From Acidobacteriota bacterium (GTDB lineage: Bacteria > Acidobacteriota > Vicinamibacteria > Vicinamibacterales > CAVVIG01), in NCBI GenBank assembly GCA_016195295.1, contig JACPZV010000333.1:1-15955 (forward strand): 15,955 nt of DNA, read 5' to 3'. The notes beneath the pieces are model-generated. The model ran no database searches and was not told the origin of the DNA. It worked only from the letters and a program-made list of their open reading frames with translations. A program made the translations under genes and the position numbers. This document shows, in pieces, positions 7,467 to 14,278 of this stretch. The first letter of the stretch is position 1, and every line of letters begins with the position of its first letter.

Positions 7467-7925
7467 GTGTATCCGGCGGTCCTGATCATTCATTCGTGGC
7501 TGCGGTGGGTTGCGCTGCTGATTGGCGCGGGCGCGACGCTGAACGCCTTTCGCCATCGCGAGGACACCTCCGAGCGGCCGCGGGGCGGGCGCTGGGACAC
7601 GTACTTCATGCTCGCGCTGGACCTGCAGGTGCTGTTCGGCCTGCTGCTCTATCTCGGCCTGAGTCCGCTCACGCGGGACGCGATGAACAACGTCGGCGCC
7701 GCGTGGCGCGATCCAGGGTTGCGCTTCTGGGCGATCGGGCACGCAGCGATGATGTTCGTGGCGGTGATTGCGGTCCGCGCGGGCCGCGTGTACGCGCTGG
7801 GCGCGAAGACCTCGGCCGCGCGACGGCATGGGCGATTCATCTGCTTCAGCGTCGCCGTGCTTGCGATGCTGATCGGCGTGCCATGGCCGGGCCTCGTCAA
7901 CGGCCGGCCGTTGTTTCGGTTTTGA
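7467..7925 (+). CDS. four-helix inner-membrane protein of unknown function
   Basis: The 152-residue protein starts at a GTG (VYPAVLIIHSWLRWVALLIG). Hydrophobic segments lie at about residues 4-25, 46-65, 86-106 and 123-143. The first and third helices each contain a His (IIHSWLRW and AIGHAAMM), which might be functional, for example in heme or metal contact, but no known cytochrome signature is visible. It starts 13 nt after the transglutaminase-like gene and is probably the last gene of the arfB transcript. Similar unnamed proteins are, from memory, common in Acidobacteriota. Confidence 0.72.
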   Translation: MYPAVLIIHSWLRWVALLIGAGATLNAFRHREDTSERPRGGRWDTYFMLALDLQVLFGLLLYLGLSPLTRDAMNNVGAAWRDPGLRFWAIGHAAMMFVAVIAVRAGRVYALGAKTSAARRHGRFICFSVAVLAMLIGVPWPGLVNGRPLFRF

Positions 7926-7965
7926 TCGCGGATTGAGGATCGCGGATTGCGGAGCCGCGAGCCAC
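7924..7965 (+). repeat. heptamer tandem array
   Basis: Six 7-bp units: GATCGCG, GATTGAG, GATCGCG, GATTGCG, GAGCCGC and GAGCCAC. The first unit overlaps the TGA stop of the upstream gene (7923-7925). No hairpin or riboswitch-like fold was recognised before argG. Confidence 0.65.
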
Positions 7966-7979
7966 GCGCGAATCGCGCT

Positions 7980-7985
7980 TACAAT
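7980..7985 (+). promoter_or_regulatory. candidate -10 box for argG
   Basis: TACAAT ends 8 nt before the ATG at 7994. No Shine-Dalgarno sequence is visible between them, and the -35 region is not obvious. No ARG-box-like palindrome was recognised. Confidence 0.42.
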
Positions 7986-7993
7986 AAACGGCA

Positions 7994-9349
7994 ATGACGA
8001 CGATCCTGCAGACGCTTCCGGCGGGCCAGCGGGTCGGCATCGCGTTCTCGGGTGGGCTCGACACGAGCGCGGCGCTTCACTGGATGCGGGCGAACGGCGC
8101 GATTCCCTACGCGTACACCGCGAACCTCGGCCAACCGGACGAAACCGACTACGACGACATTCCCCGGCGTGCGCTGCAGTACGGCGCGGAGAAAGCGCGG
8201 CTGATCGATTGCCGGCAGCAGCTCGTCTCCGAGGGGATTGCGGCGCTGCAGAGCGGCGCCTTCCATATCTCCACGGCCGGCGTGCCCTACTTCAACACGA
8301 CGCCGCTCGGCCGTGCCGTCACCGGCACGATGCTCGTCGTCGCGATGAAAGAAGACGGCGTCCACGTCTGGGGCGACGGGAGCACGTTCAAGGGCAACGA
8401 CATCGAGCGCTTCTATCGCTACGGCCTGCTGGCGAATCCGAACCTGCGGATCTACAAGCCGTGGCTCGATCAGCGGTTCATAGACGAGCTCGGCGGCCGC
8501 AAGGAAATGTCGGAGTACCTGAACCGCGCGGGCTTCGGGTACAAGATGAGCGTCGAGAAGGCTTACTCGACGGACTCGAACATCCTCGGCGCGACGCACG
8601 AAGCGAAGGACCTCGAGTTTCTGAATAAAGGCGTCAAGATCGTCGACCCGATCATGGGCGTCGCGTTCTGGAAAGACAACGTCGCTGTGACGCCGGAAGC
8701 CGTCGTCGTCCGGTACGAAGAGGGCCGGCCGGTTGCGCTCAACGGCACGTCATTCAGCGATCCGGCCGAACTCATGCTCGAAGCGAACGCGATCGGCGGA
8801 CGCCACGGCCTCGGCATGTCCGATCAGATCGAGAACCGCATCATCGAGGCGAAGAGCCGCGGCATCTACGAAGCGCCCGGCATGGCGCTGCTCTTCATCG
8901 GGTACGAGCGTCTCGTCACCGGCATCCACAACGAGGACACCATCGCGCAGTACCGCGACAACGGACGCCAGCTCGGCCGGCTGCTCTACCAGGGCCGCTG
9001 GTTCGATTCGCAGGCGCTGATGCTGCGCGAAACCGCGCAGCGCTGGGTCGCGCGCGCGGTGACGGGCGAGGTGACTGTCGAGCTGCGCCGCGGCAACGAC
9101 TACTCCATCCTCGACACGACGAGCCCGAATCTCACCTACAAGCCCGAGCGCCTGACGATGGAAAAGGGTGAAGCGTTCTTCACGCCGCAGGATCGCATCG
9201 GTCAGTTGACGATGCGGAACCTCGACATCGCGGACACGCGCGACAAGCTGCTGACCTACGTGAAGACCGGCCTGCTGGCGCCGACCGTGGGCGCGACGCT
9301 GCCCGAGTTGTCGGACGGGACGACCGAGAAGAAAGACCGACCGACGTAG
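7994..9349 (+). CDS. argG: argininosuccinate synthase (long, E. coli-type)
   Basis: The enzyme joins citrulline and aspartate with ATP to make argininosuccinate, the penultimate step of arginine synthesis in the cytoplasm. The ATP-binding motif FSGGLDTS is at residues 18-25. Other matches to the E. coli enzyme are TPLGRAVTGTMLV, WGDGSTFKGNDIERFYRYG, KMSVEKAYSTDSNILGATHE and GRHGLGMSDQIENRIIEAKS. The length of 451 residues fits the ~447-residue gammaproteobacterial form rather than the ~400-residue common form, so this copy may have been acquired by transfer (inference). No other arg gene is adjacent. The TAG stop at 9347-9349 falls inside the GTAG start of a palindromic repeat. Confidence 0.97.
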   Translation: MTTILQTLPAGQRVGIAFSGGLDTSAALHWMRANGAIPYAYTANLGQPDETDYDDIPRRALQYGAEKARLIDCRQQLVSEGIAALQSGAFHISTAGVPYFNTTPLGRAVTGTMLVVAMKEDGVHVWGDGSTFKGNDIERFYRYGLLANPNLRIYKPWLDQRFIDELGGRKEMSEYLNRAGFGYKMSVEKAYSTDSNILGATHEAKDLEFLNKGVKIVDPIMGVAFWKDNVAVTPEAVVVRYEEGRPVALNGTSFSDPAELMLEANAIGGRHGLGMSDQIENRIIEAKSRGIYEAPGMALLFIGYERLVTGIHNEDTIAQYRDNGRQLGRLLYQGRWFDSQALMLRETAQRWVARAVTGEVTVELRRGNDYSILDTTSPNLTYKPERLTMEKGEAFFTPQDRIGQLTMRNLDIADTRDKLLTYVKTGLLAPTVGATLPELSDGTTEKKDRPT

Positions 9350-9403
9350 GGCGGGTCCTTTCGGACCCGCCCACCGAGCCGGGTCCCGAAGGACCCGGCC
9401 TAC
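9346..9403 (+). repeat. composite inverted pair of palindromes, opposite orientation (58 bp)
   Basis: The left unit is GTAG plus the arms GGCGGGTCC/GGACCCGCC around TTTC. The right unit has the arms GCCGGGTCC/GGACCCGGC around CGAA-type sequence and ends CCTAC. It is the same composite as at 5179 and 5869 but inverted (GGC-type first). It contains the argG stop codon. Confidence 0.87.
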
Positions 9404-9435
9404 AGATTCCCCTGCTGCGCTTCAGAATTGATTAT

Positions 9436-9464
9436 GTAGGCCGGGGTCCTTTCGGACCAGGCGC
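9436..9464 (+). repeat. palindromic repeat, GCC-type single unit (degenerate)
   Basis: GTAGG plus the arms GCCGGGGTCC and GGACCAGGC around TTTC. It ends 1 bp before the stop codon (9466-9468, minus strand) of the outer-membrane barrel remnant. Confidence 0.75.
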
Positions 9465-9465
9465 A

Positions 9466-9945
9466 TTAGAAGCGGTAGCCGATGCCGAACGTCAGGCCGT
9501 TGGCGTTGAGCGGCGTCGCGCTGAGCGTGGTGTCGGCCGCGATGCGCGAGTAGCGGTAGCCCGCGTCCACGACCCAGTGGGCCGCGACAAGCGTCTGGAC
9601 GCCGCCGCCGAGCGTGAACATGAACGCCGTGCTCGGCGCAGGCGCGGTGAAGTAGCCCGCCGTCGAGATTGCGCTGGTCACGTCCTCGCCGACAGCCGGC
9701 GTGGACCCGTCCGGCATCGACCCGCTCGAGAAGGTGAAGATGGCGTTTGGATTGAGACGCACGACGCCGACGCCGCCCAGCATGTAGGGCAGCACGCGAC
9801 TCTGCGTCGGAATCTCGACGCGCACGCCGCCGAGCCCGTACCACGCCGGCAGCGTTCCACCGCCGATGACGGTGAGTCCCTGGTTCGTTGACAGCGCCGT
9901 CGCCGTGTTGGTCAACGTGGGCGACGGTCCCGGTGCTAAGGTCGC
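9466..9945 (-). pseudogene. 5'-truncated outer-membrane beta-barrel protein
   Basis: The frame encodes alternating-pattern barrel sequence: LPAWYGLGGVRVEIP, RVLPYMLGGVGVVRLNPNAI, HWVVDAGYRYSRI and a terminal NGLTFGIGYRF. The final aromatic Phe is the classic outer-membrane insertion signal. About 155 barrel-like residues are present. The frame is open to 10026, but beyond about 9945 it crosses the operator region and signal-peptide codons of the divergent TonB receptor gene. No signal peptide or credible start exists, so the N-terminal strands and signal appear lost. The family could be OmpW- or OmpA-like small barrels; I cannot say which. Confidence 0.62.
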
Positions 9946-9950
9946 GCGAA

Positions 9951-9970
9951 GTTGCAACTGATTGCAACTG
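9951..9970. promoter_or_regulatory. possible operator: two TTGCAA palindromes one helical turn apart
   Basis: GTTGCAACTG is followed directly by ATTGCAACTG, with palindromic GTTGCAAC cores centred 10 bp apart, 23-42 bp before the receptor ATG. Two half-sites on one DNA face would suit a dimeric regulator. This is inference from symmetry only. Confidence 0.35.
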
Positions 9971-9992
9971 TCCAGCTCGGAGGGAATGGCCA

Positions 9993-12848
9993 ATGCGGAA
10001 CATTTCTCATCAGGTCCTCGCCGCACTTGCCGTGGTCTTGTTCCCGGTCGCCGCGTTCGCCCAGGCCGGCATCGCCGGCGTCGTCAAGGACACGAGCGGC
10101 GCCGTCATGCCCGGCGTCACGGTCGAAGCGTCGAGCCCGGCGCTCATCGAGAAAACGCGCACGGCCGTCACCGACTCGGCGGGCCAGTACAAGATCGTGG
10201 ACCTGCCGCCGGGCACGTACCAGGTCGTCATCACGCTCACCGGGTTCAAGACGGTGCGGCGCGAGGGCGTGGTGCTGGAAGGGACCTTTATCGCGCCGAT
10301 CAACGCCGACCTCGAGATCGGCCGCGTTGAAGAGTCGATTACGGTCCAGGCGGACACGCCGATTGTCGACACGGTCAACAACACGGCGCAGTTCGTCGCG
10401 AACCGCGACGTGCTCGACGCGATTCCCACGACCACTCGCAGTACGACGGCGCGGGCGCTGCTGATCCCCGGAACAACCGTGGTTCCGTTCGTGCTCGGCC
10501 AGTACAACGTGACCAGCCACGGCTCGAATACGTCGGACTTCACGATCGCCATCGACGGATTGCGCGTGAACAACCTGTGCGGCAGCGGCCAGTACAGCGG
10601 CTTCTACATGAACGACGCAAGCGTCCAGGAGCTGACCTACAGCACCGGCTCCGAGGCGGCGGAAATCCAGAGCAGCGGCATCCGCGTCAACAGCGTGCCG
10701 AAGGACGGCGGGAACAAGTTCTCCGGCACTTTCTTCCTCTACGGTCAGGGCAGCTCGCTGCAATCAGACAATCTGACCGACGCCACGAGGCCGTTCATCA
10801 AGGTGGCCGGGACCGCGTACGACTACCAGATCAACCCGTCGTTCGGCGGACCGCTCGCGAAAGACAAGCTCTGGTTCTATTTCACGTACAAGTACCAGGA
10901 CAACAAGATCTACGTGCCGAGTTCGACGTTCCCGGACGGCAGCCCGGCCTACCGGAACTCGATGGGCAACTACAGCGGCGTCGGCCGGATCACCTGGGCA
11001 GCGTCGAGCAAGGACAAGATTCGGCTCTACGTCGAGAAGCAGTTCAACGGCGAGTTCTACAACGGCTTCAACACGTATGCGGTGTCGACGCCCGAAGCGT
11101 CGACCGATGCGTTCGGTCGAGGGTGGATCCCGCAGGTCCGGTGGACCCGGGCCCACTCCAGCAGGCTGCTGTTCGAGGCCGGCCTCGCCTATTACACGCA
11201 GCCCTACGAGCAGGACTGCTCCGCAACAGCCAAGCCGGGGGCCTTGCCGCACCTGAATGCCTCGACCGGCCTGTTGACGGGCCGCTGTGGGTACCTCATT
11301 CCGGAGTATTCGAGCACGACGCAGGATTACAGCAGCCTGGCCTCGGTCAGCTATGTCACCGGCACGCACGCGATCAAAGTCGGCATGACGGACGGCTGGG
11401 GCGAGAACTCGCGTACCTTCGCGCCGAGAGCGAACATCAACACGCTGATCACGGTCAACGCCTCAGGTCTCACCGACATCCCGTTCCAGGTGGCCGTGTA
11501 CAACACACCGACCACGGGCGTCCAGCACGTCAACAGCGATTTCGGCAGCTACGCGCAGGACACGTGGACGATGAAGAAGCTCACGCTGAACTACGGCGCG
11601 CGGTTCGATCATTTCAACGCCGAGGTCCCCGCGGAGTCGGCGCCGGCGTCGACGTGGATCGCCGCCCGGGACTTCCCCGCGATTCCGAACCTGCCGAACT
11701 GGAACGACTGGTCGATTCGTTTCGCGGCCGCCTACGACCTCTTCGGCGACGGCAAGACGGCGCTGAAGGCGAACGTGGGCAAGTACGTCGCGTCCCAGGC
11801 GGCGGGCTACGCGCAGAGCTTCAACGGCATGAACGGGGCGACGCAGACCCGCACATGGCTCGATTTGGACCGGAACGGATCCATCCTCGACGCCAACGGC
11901 AACATTCAGACCAACGAAGTCATCGGCGGCTCCTCCAACTTCGGTCAGCTGACGGTGCGCCCCGATCCGAACCTGGCGCGCGGCTACAACTGGGAGTACT
12001 CCGCCGTCGTCCAGCACGAGCTGTTCCCGCGCGTCTCGATCTCGGCCGGGTACTATCGCCGTCAGTTCTACAATCTCCAGGTCACAGACAACCAGAACCT
12101 CACGGCCGCCGAATGGACTGCCTACAGCATCAACACGCCGGCCGACACGCGGCTGCCGCTCTCGGGGCAACCCATTCCGATGTACACGTTGAACGCCAAC
12201 AAAGTCGGTGGCGCGATCGACAACCTGGTGACGTACTCGAGCCTGAACGGGACGACCTACAACGGCTTCGAGGTGACCGCGAATGCGCGGCGCGACAAGT
12301 TCATCGTCTTCGGCGGTGTCACCACCGACCGCCGCGCCTCCACGACGTGCGATGGCGATAACGTCACCAACGGCAACACGGCACGCGACAATCCGAACAG
12401 CTTGCGGTTCTGCGACACGGTGCTCCCGTTCCGGACGACGGTGAAAGCGTCCGTCGCGTACAACCTGCCGTACGACGTCCAAGTGAGCGGGTCGTTCACG
12501 TCGATCCCGGGCCCGACCGTGAACGCCAACTTCACGGTCACCTCGGCCATCGCGGGCCGCCCCATCATCGGATCGACGACCGGCACGGCGTCGACGGTCG
12601 TCAACCTGATTGAACCGGGCACGGTGTTCCTCGACTACCAGAACCGGCTCGACATGCGGTTCGGCCGCACGTTCCGCTTCAACCGGACTCGCGTGCAGGG
12701 CTTCGCGGATATCTTCAACGTCTTCAACGCGGGCACGGTGCTCAGCGTCAATCAGACCTACAGCCTCGGGGCCACCAACCCGTGGTTCACGCCGACGACG
12801 ATTATGGACGGCCGCTACGTCCGCTTCGGCATGCAGATGTCGTTCTAA
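9993..12848 (+). CDS. TonB-dependent receptor with N-terminal carboxypeptidase-regulatory-like domain
   Basis: The 951-residue outer-membrane transporter has a signal peptide at residues 1-23 (VLAALAVVLFPVAAFA, then QAG). A carboxypeptidase-regulatory-like domain at about 25-105 begins GIAGVVKDTSGAVMPGVTVE. A plug domain spans about 125-245 (DVLDAIPTTTRSTTARALLI, IAIDGLRVNN, VPKDGGNKFSGTFF). The rest is a large barrel ending MQMSF, with the terminal Phe typical of outer-membrane proteins. This is the Oar/TonB receptor type greatly expanded in Acidobacteriota. The ATG at 9993 is preceded by GGAGGG at 9979-9984, a good Shine-Dalgarno site, so the longer in-frame extension is rejected. No SusD-like partner or TonB/ExbBD gene is adjacent, so the substrate cannot be inferred. 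Confidence 0.92.
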   Translation: MRNISHQVLAALAVVLFPVAAFAQAGIAGVVKDTSGAVMPGVTVEASSPALIEKTRTAVTDSAGQYKIVDLPPGTYQVVITLTGFKTVRREGVVLEGTFIAPINADLEIGRVEESITVQADTPIVDTVNNTAQFVANRDVLDAIPTTTRSTTARALLIPGTTVVPFVLGQYNVTSHGSNTSDFTIAIDGLRVNNLCGSGQYSGFYMNDASVQELTYSTGSEAAEIQSSGIRVNSVPKDGGNKFSGTFFLYGQGSSLQSDNLTDATRPFIKVAGTAYDYQINPSFGGPLAKDKLWFYFTYKYQDNKIYVPSSTFPDGSPAYRNSMGNYSGVGRITWAASSKDKIRLYVEKQFNGEFYNGFNTYAVSTPEASTDAFGRGWIPQVRWTRAHSSRLLFEAGLAYYTQPYEQDCSATAKPGALPHLNASTGLLTGRCGYLIPEYSSTTQDYSSLASVSYVTGTHAIKVGMTDGWGENSRTFAPRANINTLITVNASGLTDIPFQVAVYNTPTTGVQHVNSDFGSYAQDTWTMKKLTLNYGARFDHFNAEVPAESAPASTWIAARDFPAIPNLPNWNDWSIRFAAAYDLFGDGKTALKANVGKYVASQAAGYAQSFNGMNGATQTRTWLDLDRNGSILDANGNIQTNEVIGGSSNFGQLTVRPDPNLARGYNWEYSAVVQHELFPRVSISAGYYRRQFYNLQVTDNQNLTAAEWTAYSINTPADTRLPLSGQPIPMYTLNANKVGGAIDNLVTYSSLNGTTYNGFEVTANARRDKFIVFGGVTTDRRASTTCDGDNVTNGNTARDNPNSLRFCDTVLPFRTTVKASVAYNLPYDVQVSGSFTSIPGPTVNANFTVTSAIAGRPIIGSTTGTASTVVNLIEPGTVFLDYQNRLDMRFGRTFRFNRTRVQGFADIFNVFNAGTVLSVNQTYSLGATNPWFTPTTIMDGRYVRFGMQMSF

Positions 12849-12850
12849 GC

Positions 12851-12890
12851 AGGTCGGGTTGGGCAGGTAGGTCGGGTGAGGCAGGTAGGG
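12851..12890 (+). repeat. 18-bp tandem duplication after the receptor stop
   Basis: AGGTCGGGTTGGGCAGGT (12851-12868) is followed by AGGTCGGGTGAGGCAGGT (12869-12886), two mismatches apart, then AGGG. It begins 3 nt after the TAA. Confidence 0.75.
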
Positions 12891-12892
12891 AG

Positions 12893-13018
12893 TCAGCGCC
12901 GCTGAAATTCCGGCGAGCCCAGAAGCAGTGCGAGGCGCAAGTTCGGCGTCGCGGTCGTCGATTCGAGCGCGGCGCGTGTTTCCAGCGAGAGATCGCCGGC
13001 CGCGACCTCGCTGGCAAG
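12893..13018 (-). pseudogene. C-terminal scrap of a DUF1800-like protein
   Basis: On the minus strand a frame reads LASEVAAGDLSLETRAALES, then TPNLRLALLLGSPEFQRR and a TGA at 12893-12895. The ending LLGSPEFQRR is typical of DUF1800 proteins of Acidobacteriota and Planctomycetota (recognition from memory). Only about 41 residues of a normally ~500-residue protein remain. Its 5' end stops at the tRNA-like relic upstream of the antitoxin gene. Confidence 0.5.
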
Positions 13019-13019
13019 C

Positions 13020-13070
13020 TGGCCGGATTCGAACCGGCGGCCCCTGAGGCCCGGCTGCTCTATACTGAGT
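13020..13070 (-). other. tRNA-like relic (T-arm and D-arm traces)
   Basis: Read on the minus strand, a perfect T-arm (GCCGG, TTCGAAT, CCGGC) is preceded by a damaged anticodon region and by CTCAGTATAGAGCA, which resembles a D-arm with a shortened loop. No matching acceptor stem exists and the anticodon stem is mostly unpaired, so it is not a functional tRNA. The T-arm block is identical over 20 bp (13020-13039) to the tRNA-Pro block at 14112-14131. Confidence 0.5.
13061..13066 (+). promoter_or_regulatory. candidate -10 box for the toxin-antitoxin operon
   Basis: TATACT ends 6 nt before the ATG at 13073. It lies inside the D-arm trace of the tRNA-like relic. No Shine-Dalgarno sequence follows. 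Confidence 0.42.
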
Positions 13071-13072
13071 CG

Positions 13073-13387
13073 ATGCGAATCTGGCTGGATCTACCCGACG
13101 ATGTCGTCGAGCAACTGACCGACAAGGGCCAGGATCTGTCGCGTTCGGCGCTCGAAGCGCTCGCTATCGACGCGTACAGGATGCACCGGCTGACCAGCCG
13201 CCAGATCTGTCAGTTGTTGGAGATCCCGTCGCGCGACGAGTTAGACCGCTTCCTCAAGCGTCACGGCGTGCCGCTGGAGTACACGTTCGAGGACTTCGAG
13301 CGCGAGGGCGCCACGAGCGCCCGGCTCTGGCGGAAGCGCCAGGAAGAGCTCGCCACTGATCGCGATCGTGAACGACAACCCGAGTGA
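13073..13387 (+). CDS. UPF0175 family antitoxin
   Basis: The 104-residue protein MRIWLDLPDDVVEQLTDKGQ continues with a helix-turn-helix-like stretch (MHRLTSRQICQLLEIPSRDE) and a tail (FLKRHGVPLEYTFEDFERE). That order is typical of UPF0175 proteins, which are usually paired with DUF3368 toxins. It probably neutralises the downstream PIN-like toxin and represses the operon by binding the promoter. The ATG at 13073 is chosen because the frame upstream has no such similarity and a TATACT box sits just before it. It overlaps the toxin gene by 4 bp (GTGA), so translation is likely coupled. Confidence 0.85.
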   Translation: MRIWLDLPDDVVEQLTDKGQDLSRSALEALAIDAYRMHRLTSRQICQLLEIPSRDELDRFLKRHGVPLEYTFEDFEREGATSARLWRKRQEELATDRDRERQPE

Positions 13388-13872
13388 TTGTCGTCGCTGA
13401 TGCCAGCCCACTTCGCTATTTGATTCTGATCGAACACGCCCACGTGCTGCCGGCCTTGTACGGGCGCGTGATCGTGCCGCCTGCTGTCGTTTCAGAACTC
13501 ACCCAAAAGCGGAGTCCGGAACCCGTCAGGATCTGGCTGTCGAACAGGCCGGATTGGCTACAGGTTCGCGCCCCGATGCGGGCGCTCGATTCTCTGCGAA
13601 CAGTTCTCGGTGCCGGAGAGCGCGACGCGATCGCGCTCGCCGCAGAAATATCAGCCGATGCGCTCCTGATCGATGATTGGGACGCGCGCCAGGAGGCCCA
13701 CAGACTCGGCATTCCTGTAATGGGAACGCTGCGTGTTCTGGCGGACGCCTCGGAGCACGGTTTTGCCGATCTTGTGGTGGCGTTTGACCGTTTGCGACAG
13801 ACGAACTTTCGCGCCAGGGACCAGCTGCTGGACCAGCTGGTGAAGCACACCAAGCGCCAGTCGGAAAAATGA
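13384..13872 (+). CDS. DUF3368 PIN-like toxin
   Basis: The 162-residue product begins with GTG (VIVVADASPLRYLILIEHAH), the strand-one motif of PIN-fold nucleases with D6. The conserved Glu is E38 in VIVPPAVVSEL. The third acidic cluster is GERDAIALA at about 78-86, and LLIDDWDAR supplies D97/D98. This is the arrangement of DUF3368 proteins, presumed Mg-dependent RNases. The start codon overlaps the antitoxin stop (GTGA). Together with the preceding gene it forms a complete type II toxin-antitoxin pair. It lies between the tRNA-like relic and the tRNA-Pro gene, which suggests it arrived as a mobile unit (inference). Confidence 0.86.
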   Translation: MIVVADASPLRYLILIEHAHVLPALYGRVIVPPAVVSELTQKRSPEPVRIWLSNRPDWLQVRAPMRALDSLRTVLGAGERDAIALAAEISADALLIDDWDARQEAHRLGIPVMGTLRVLADASEHGFADLVVAFDRLRQTNFRARDQLLDQLVKHTKRQSEK

Positions 13873-14102
13873 CGTCGGCCTGCTTTCCTTCAAGCCCTTG
13901 GCGACACCGTGATGTTCGAGCGATCGTCAGCGCGCACGCGCACGGCTTTGCAGTGTTCGCGGTAGGCGCATCCGGTGCCTGCGTCGCCCACTGATCCTCC
14001 GGCTGTTCGGCTGGTGGCGCCGACACACACTCGGAAAGCCACCAATCAGCCACAAGCCATTTCTTCGAGATTCGTTGCTCCGCCGCAAGTATTTGGAGGA
14101 AA
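13873..14102. other. intergenic region with a possible unrecognised minus-strand remnant
   Basis: No clear gene, terminator or repeat is visible in these 230 bp. On the minus strand a frame of about 50 codons (roughly 14053 to a TGA at 13890-13892) ends GCAYREHCKAVRVRADDRSN followed by ITVSPRA. It has G/C-rich third positions and a protein-like composition, so it may be another 3' gene scrap, but I recognise no family and no start. Confidence 0.25.
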
Positions 14103-14180
14103 TGGTCGGGATGGCCGGATTCGAACCGGCGACCCCCTGACCCCCAGTCAGGTGCGCTAACCAGGCTGCGCTACATCCCG
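14103..14180 (-). tRNA. tRNA-Pro (GGG anticodon), CCA encoded
   Basis: Read on the minus strand: acceptor CGGGATG pairs with CATCCCG; the D-arm contains GCGC/GCGC with GCCTGGTTA in the loop; the anticodon stem CCTGA/TCAGG encloses the 7-nt loop CTGGGGG with anticodon GGG; the T-arm is GCCGG, TTCGAAT, CCGGC. The discriminator A (14106) is followed by an encoded CCA (14105-14103). All stems pair fully. It lies downstream of, and on the same strand as, the merR gene. Confidence 0.95.
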
Positions 14181-14202
14181 ATATCACGTGCTTGACAACT
14201 GC

Positions 14203-14225
14203 GCTCGGCTAAAGCCTCGCGCTAC
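14203..14225 (-). repeat. second-family palindromic repeat (GCGAG type)
   Basis: On the minus strand GTAGC is followed by GCGAGGC, TTTA and GCCGAGC. The stem has G-C pairs at both ends and a tandem G/A, A/G mismatch in the middle. It is located between merR and tRNA-Pro. Confidence 0.65.
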
Positions 14226-14236
14226 GTCCGCGAGGT

Positions 14237-14278
14237 GACCAGCGACTCCCGACTAACGACTCCCGACTCCCGACCTAC
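14237..14278 (+). repeat. heptamer tandem array
   Basis: Six 7-bp units: GACCAGC, GACTCCC, GACTAAC, GACTCCC, GACTCCC and GACCTAC. The last unit contains the merR stop codon (14275-14277, minus strand). Confidence 0.75.

Noticed and set aside
7926..7993. Riboswitch or arginine-responsive leader before argG
   Set aside because: The segment is a heptamer array plus a -10 box close to the ATG; there is no leader long enough to fold.
9422..10003. 193-codon minus-strand frame near the barrel remnant
   Set aside because: Its translation is His/Arg-rich without structure; the alternative frame gives clear beta-barrel strands and the terminal GYRF.
10577..12361. 594-codon plus-strand frame inside the TonB receptor gene
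   Set aside because: It is an out-of-phase shadow rich in Arg, Gly and Gln, whereas the receptor frame shows continuous family signatures.
13020..13080. Functional tRNA gene
   Set aside because: The T-arm is perfect, but the acceptor stem does not pair, the D-loop is too short and the anticodon stem is largely mismatched.
13073..13872. Novel defence system
   Set aside because: Both proteins match a known toxin-antitoxin pairing (UPF0175 with DUF3368), and no other defence gene is nearby.
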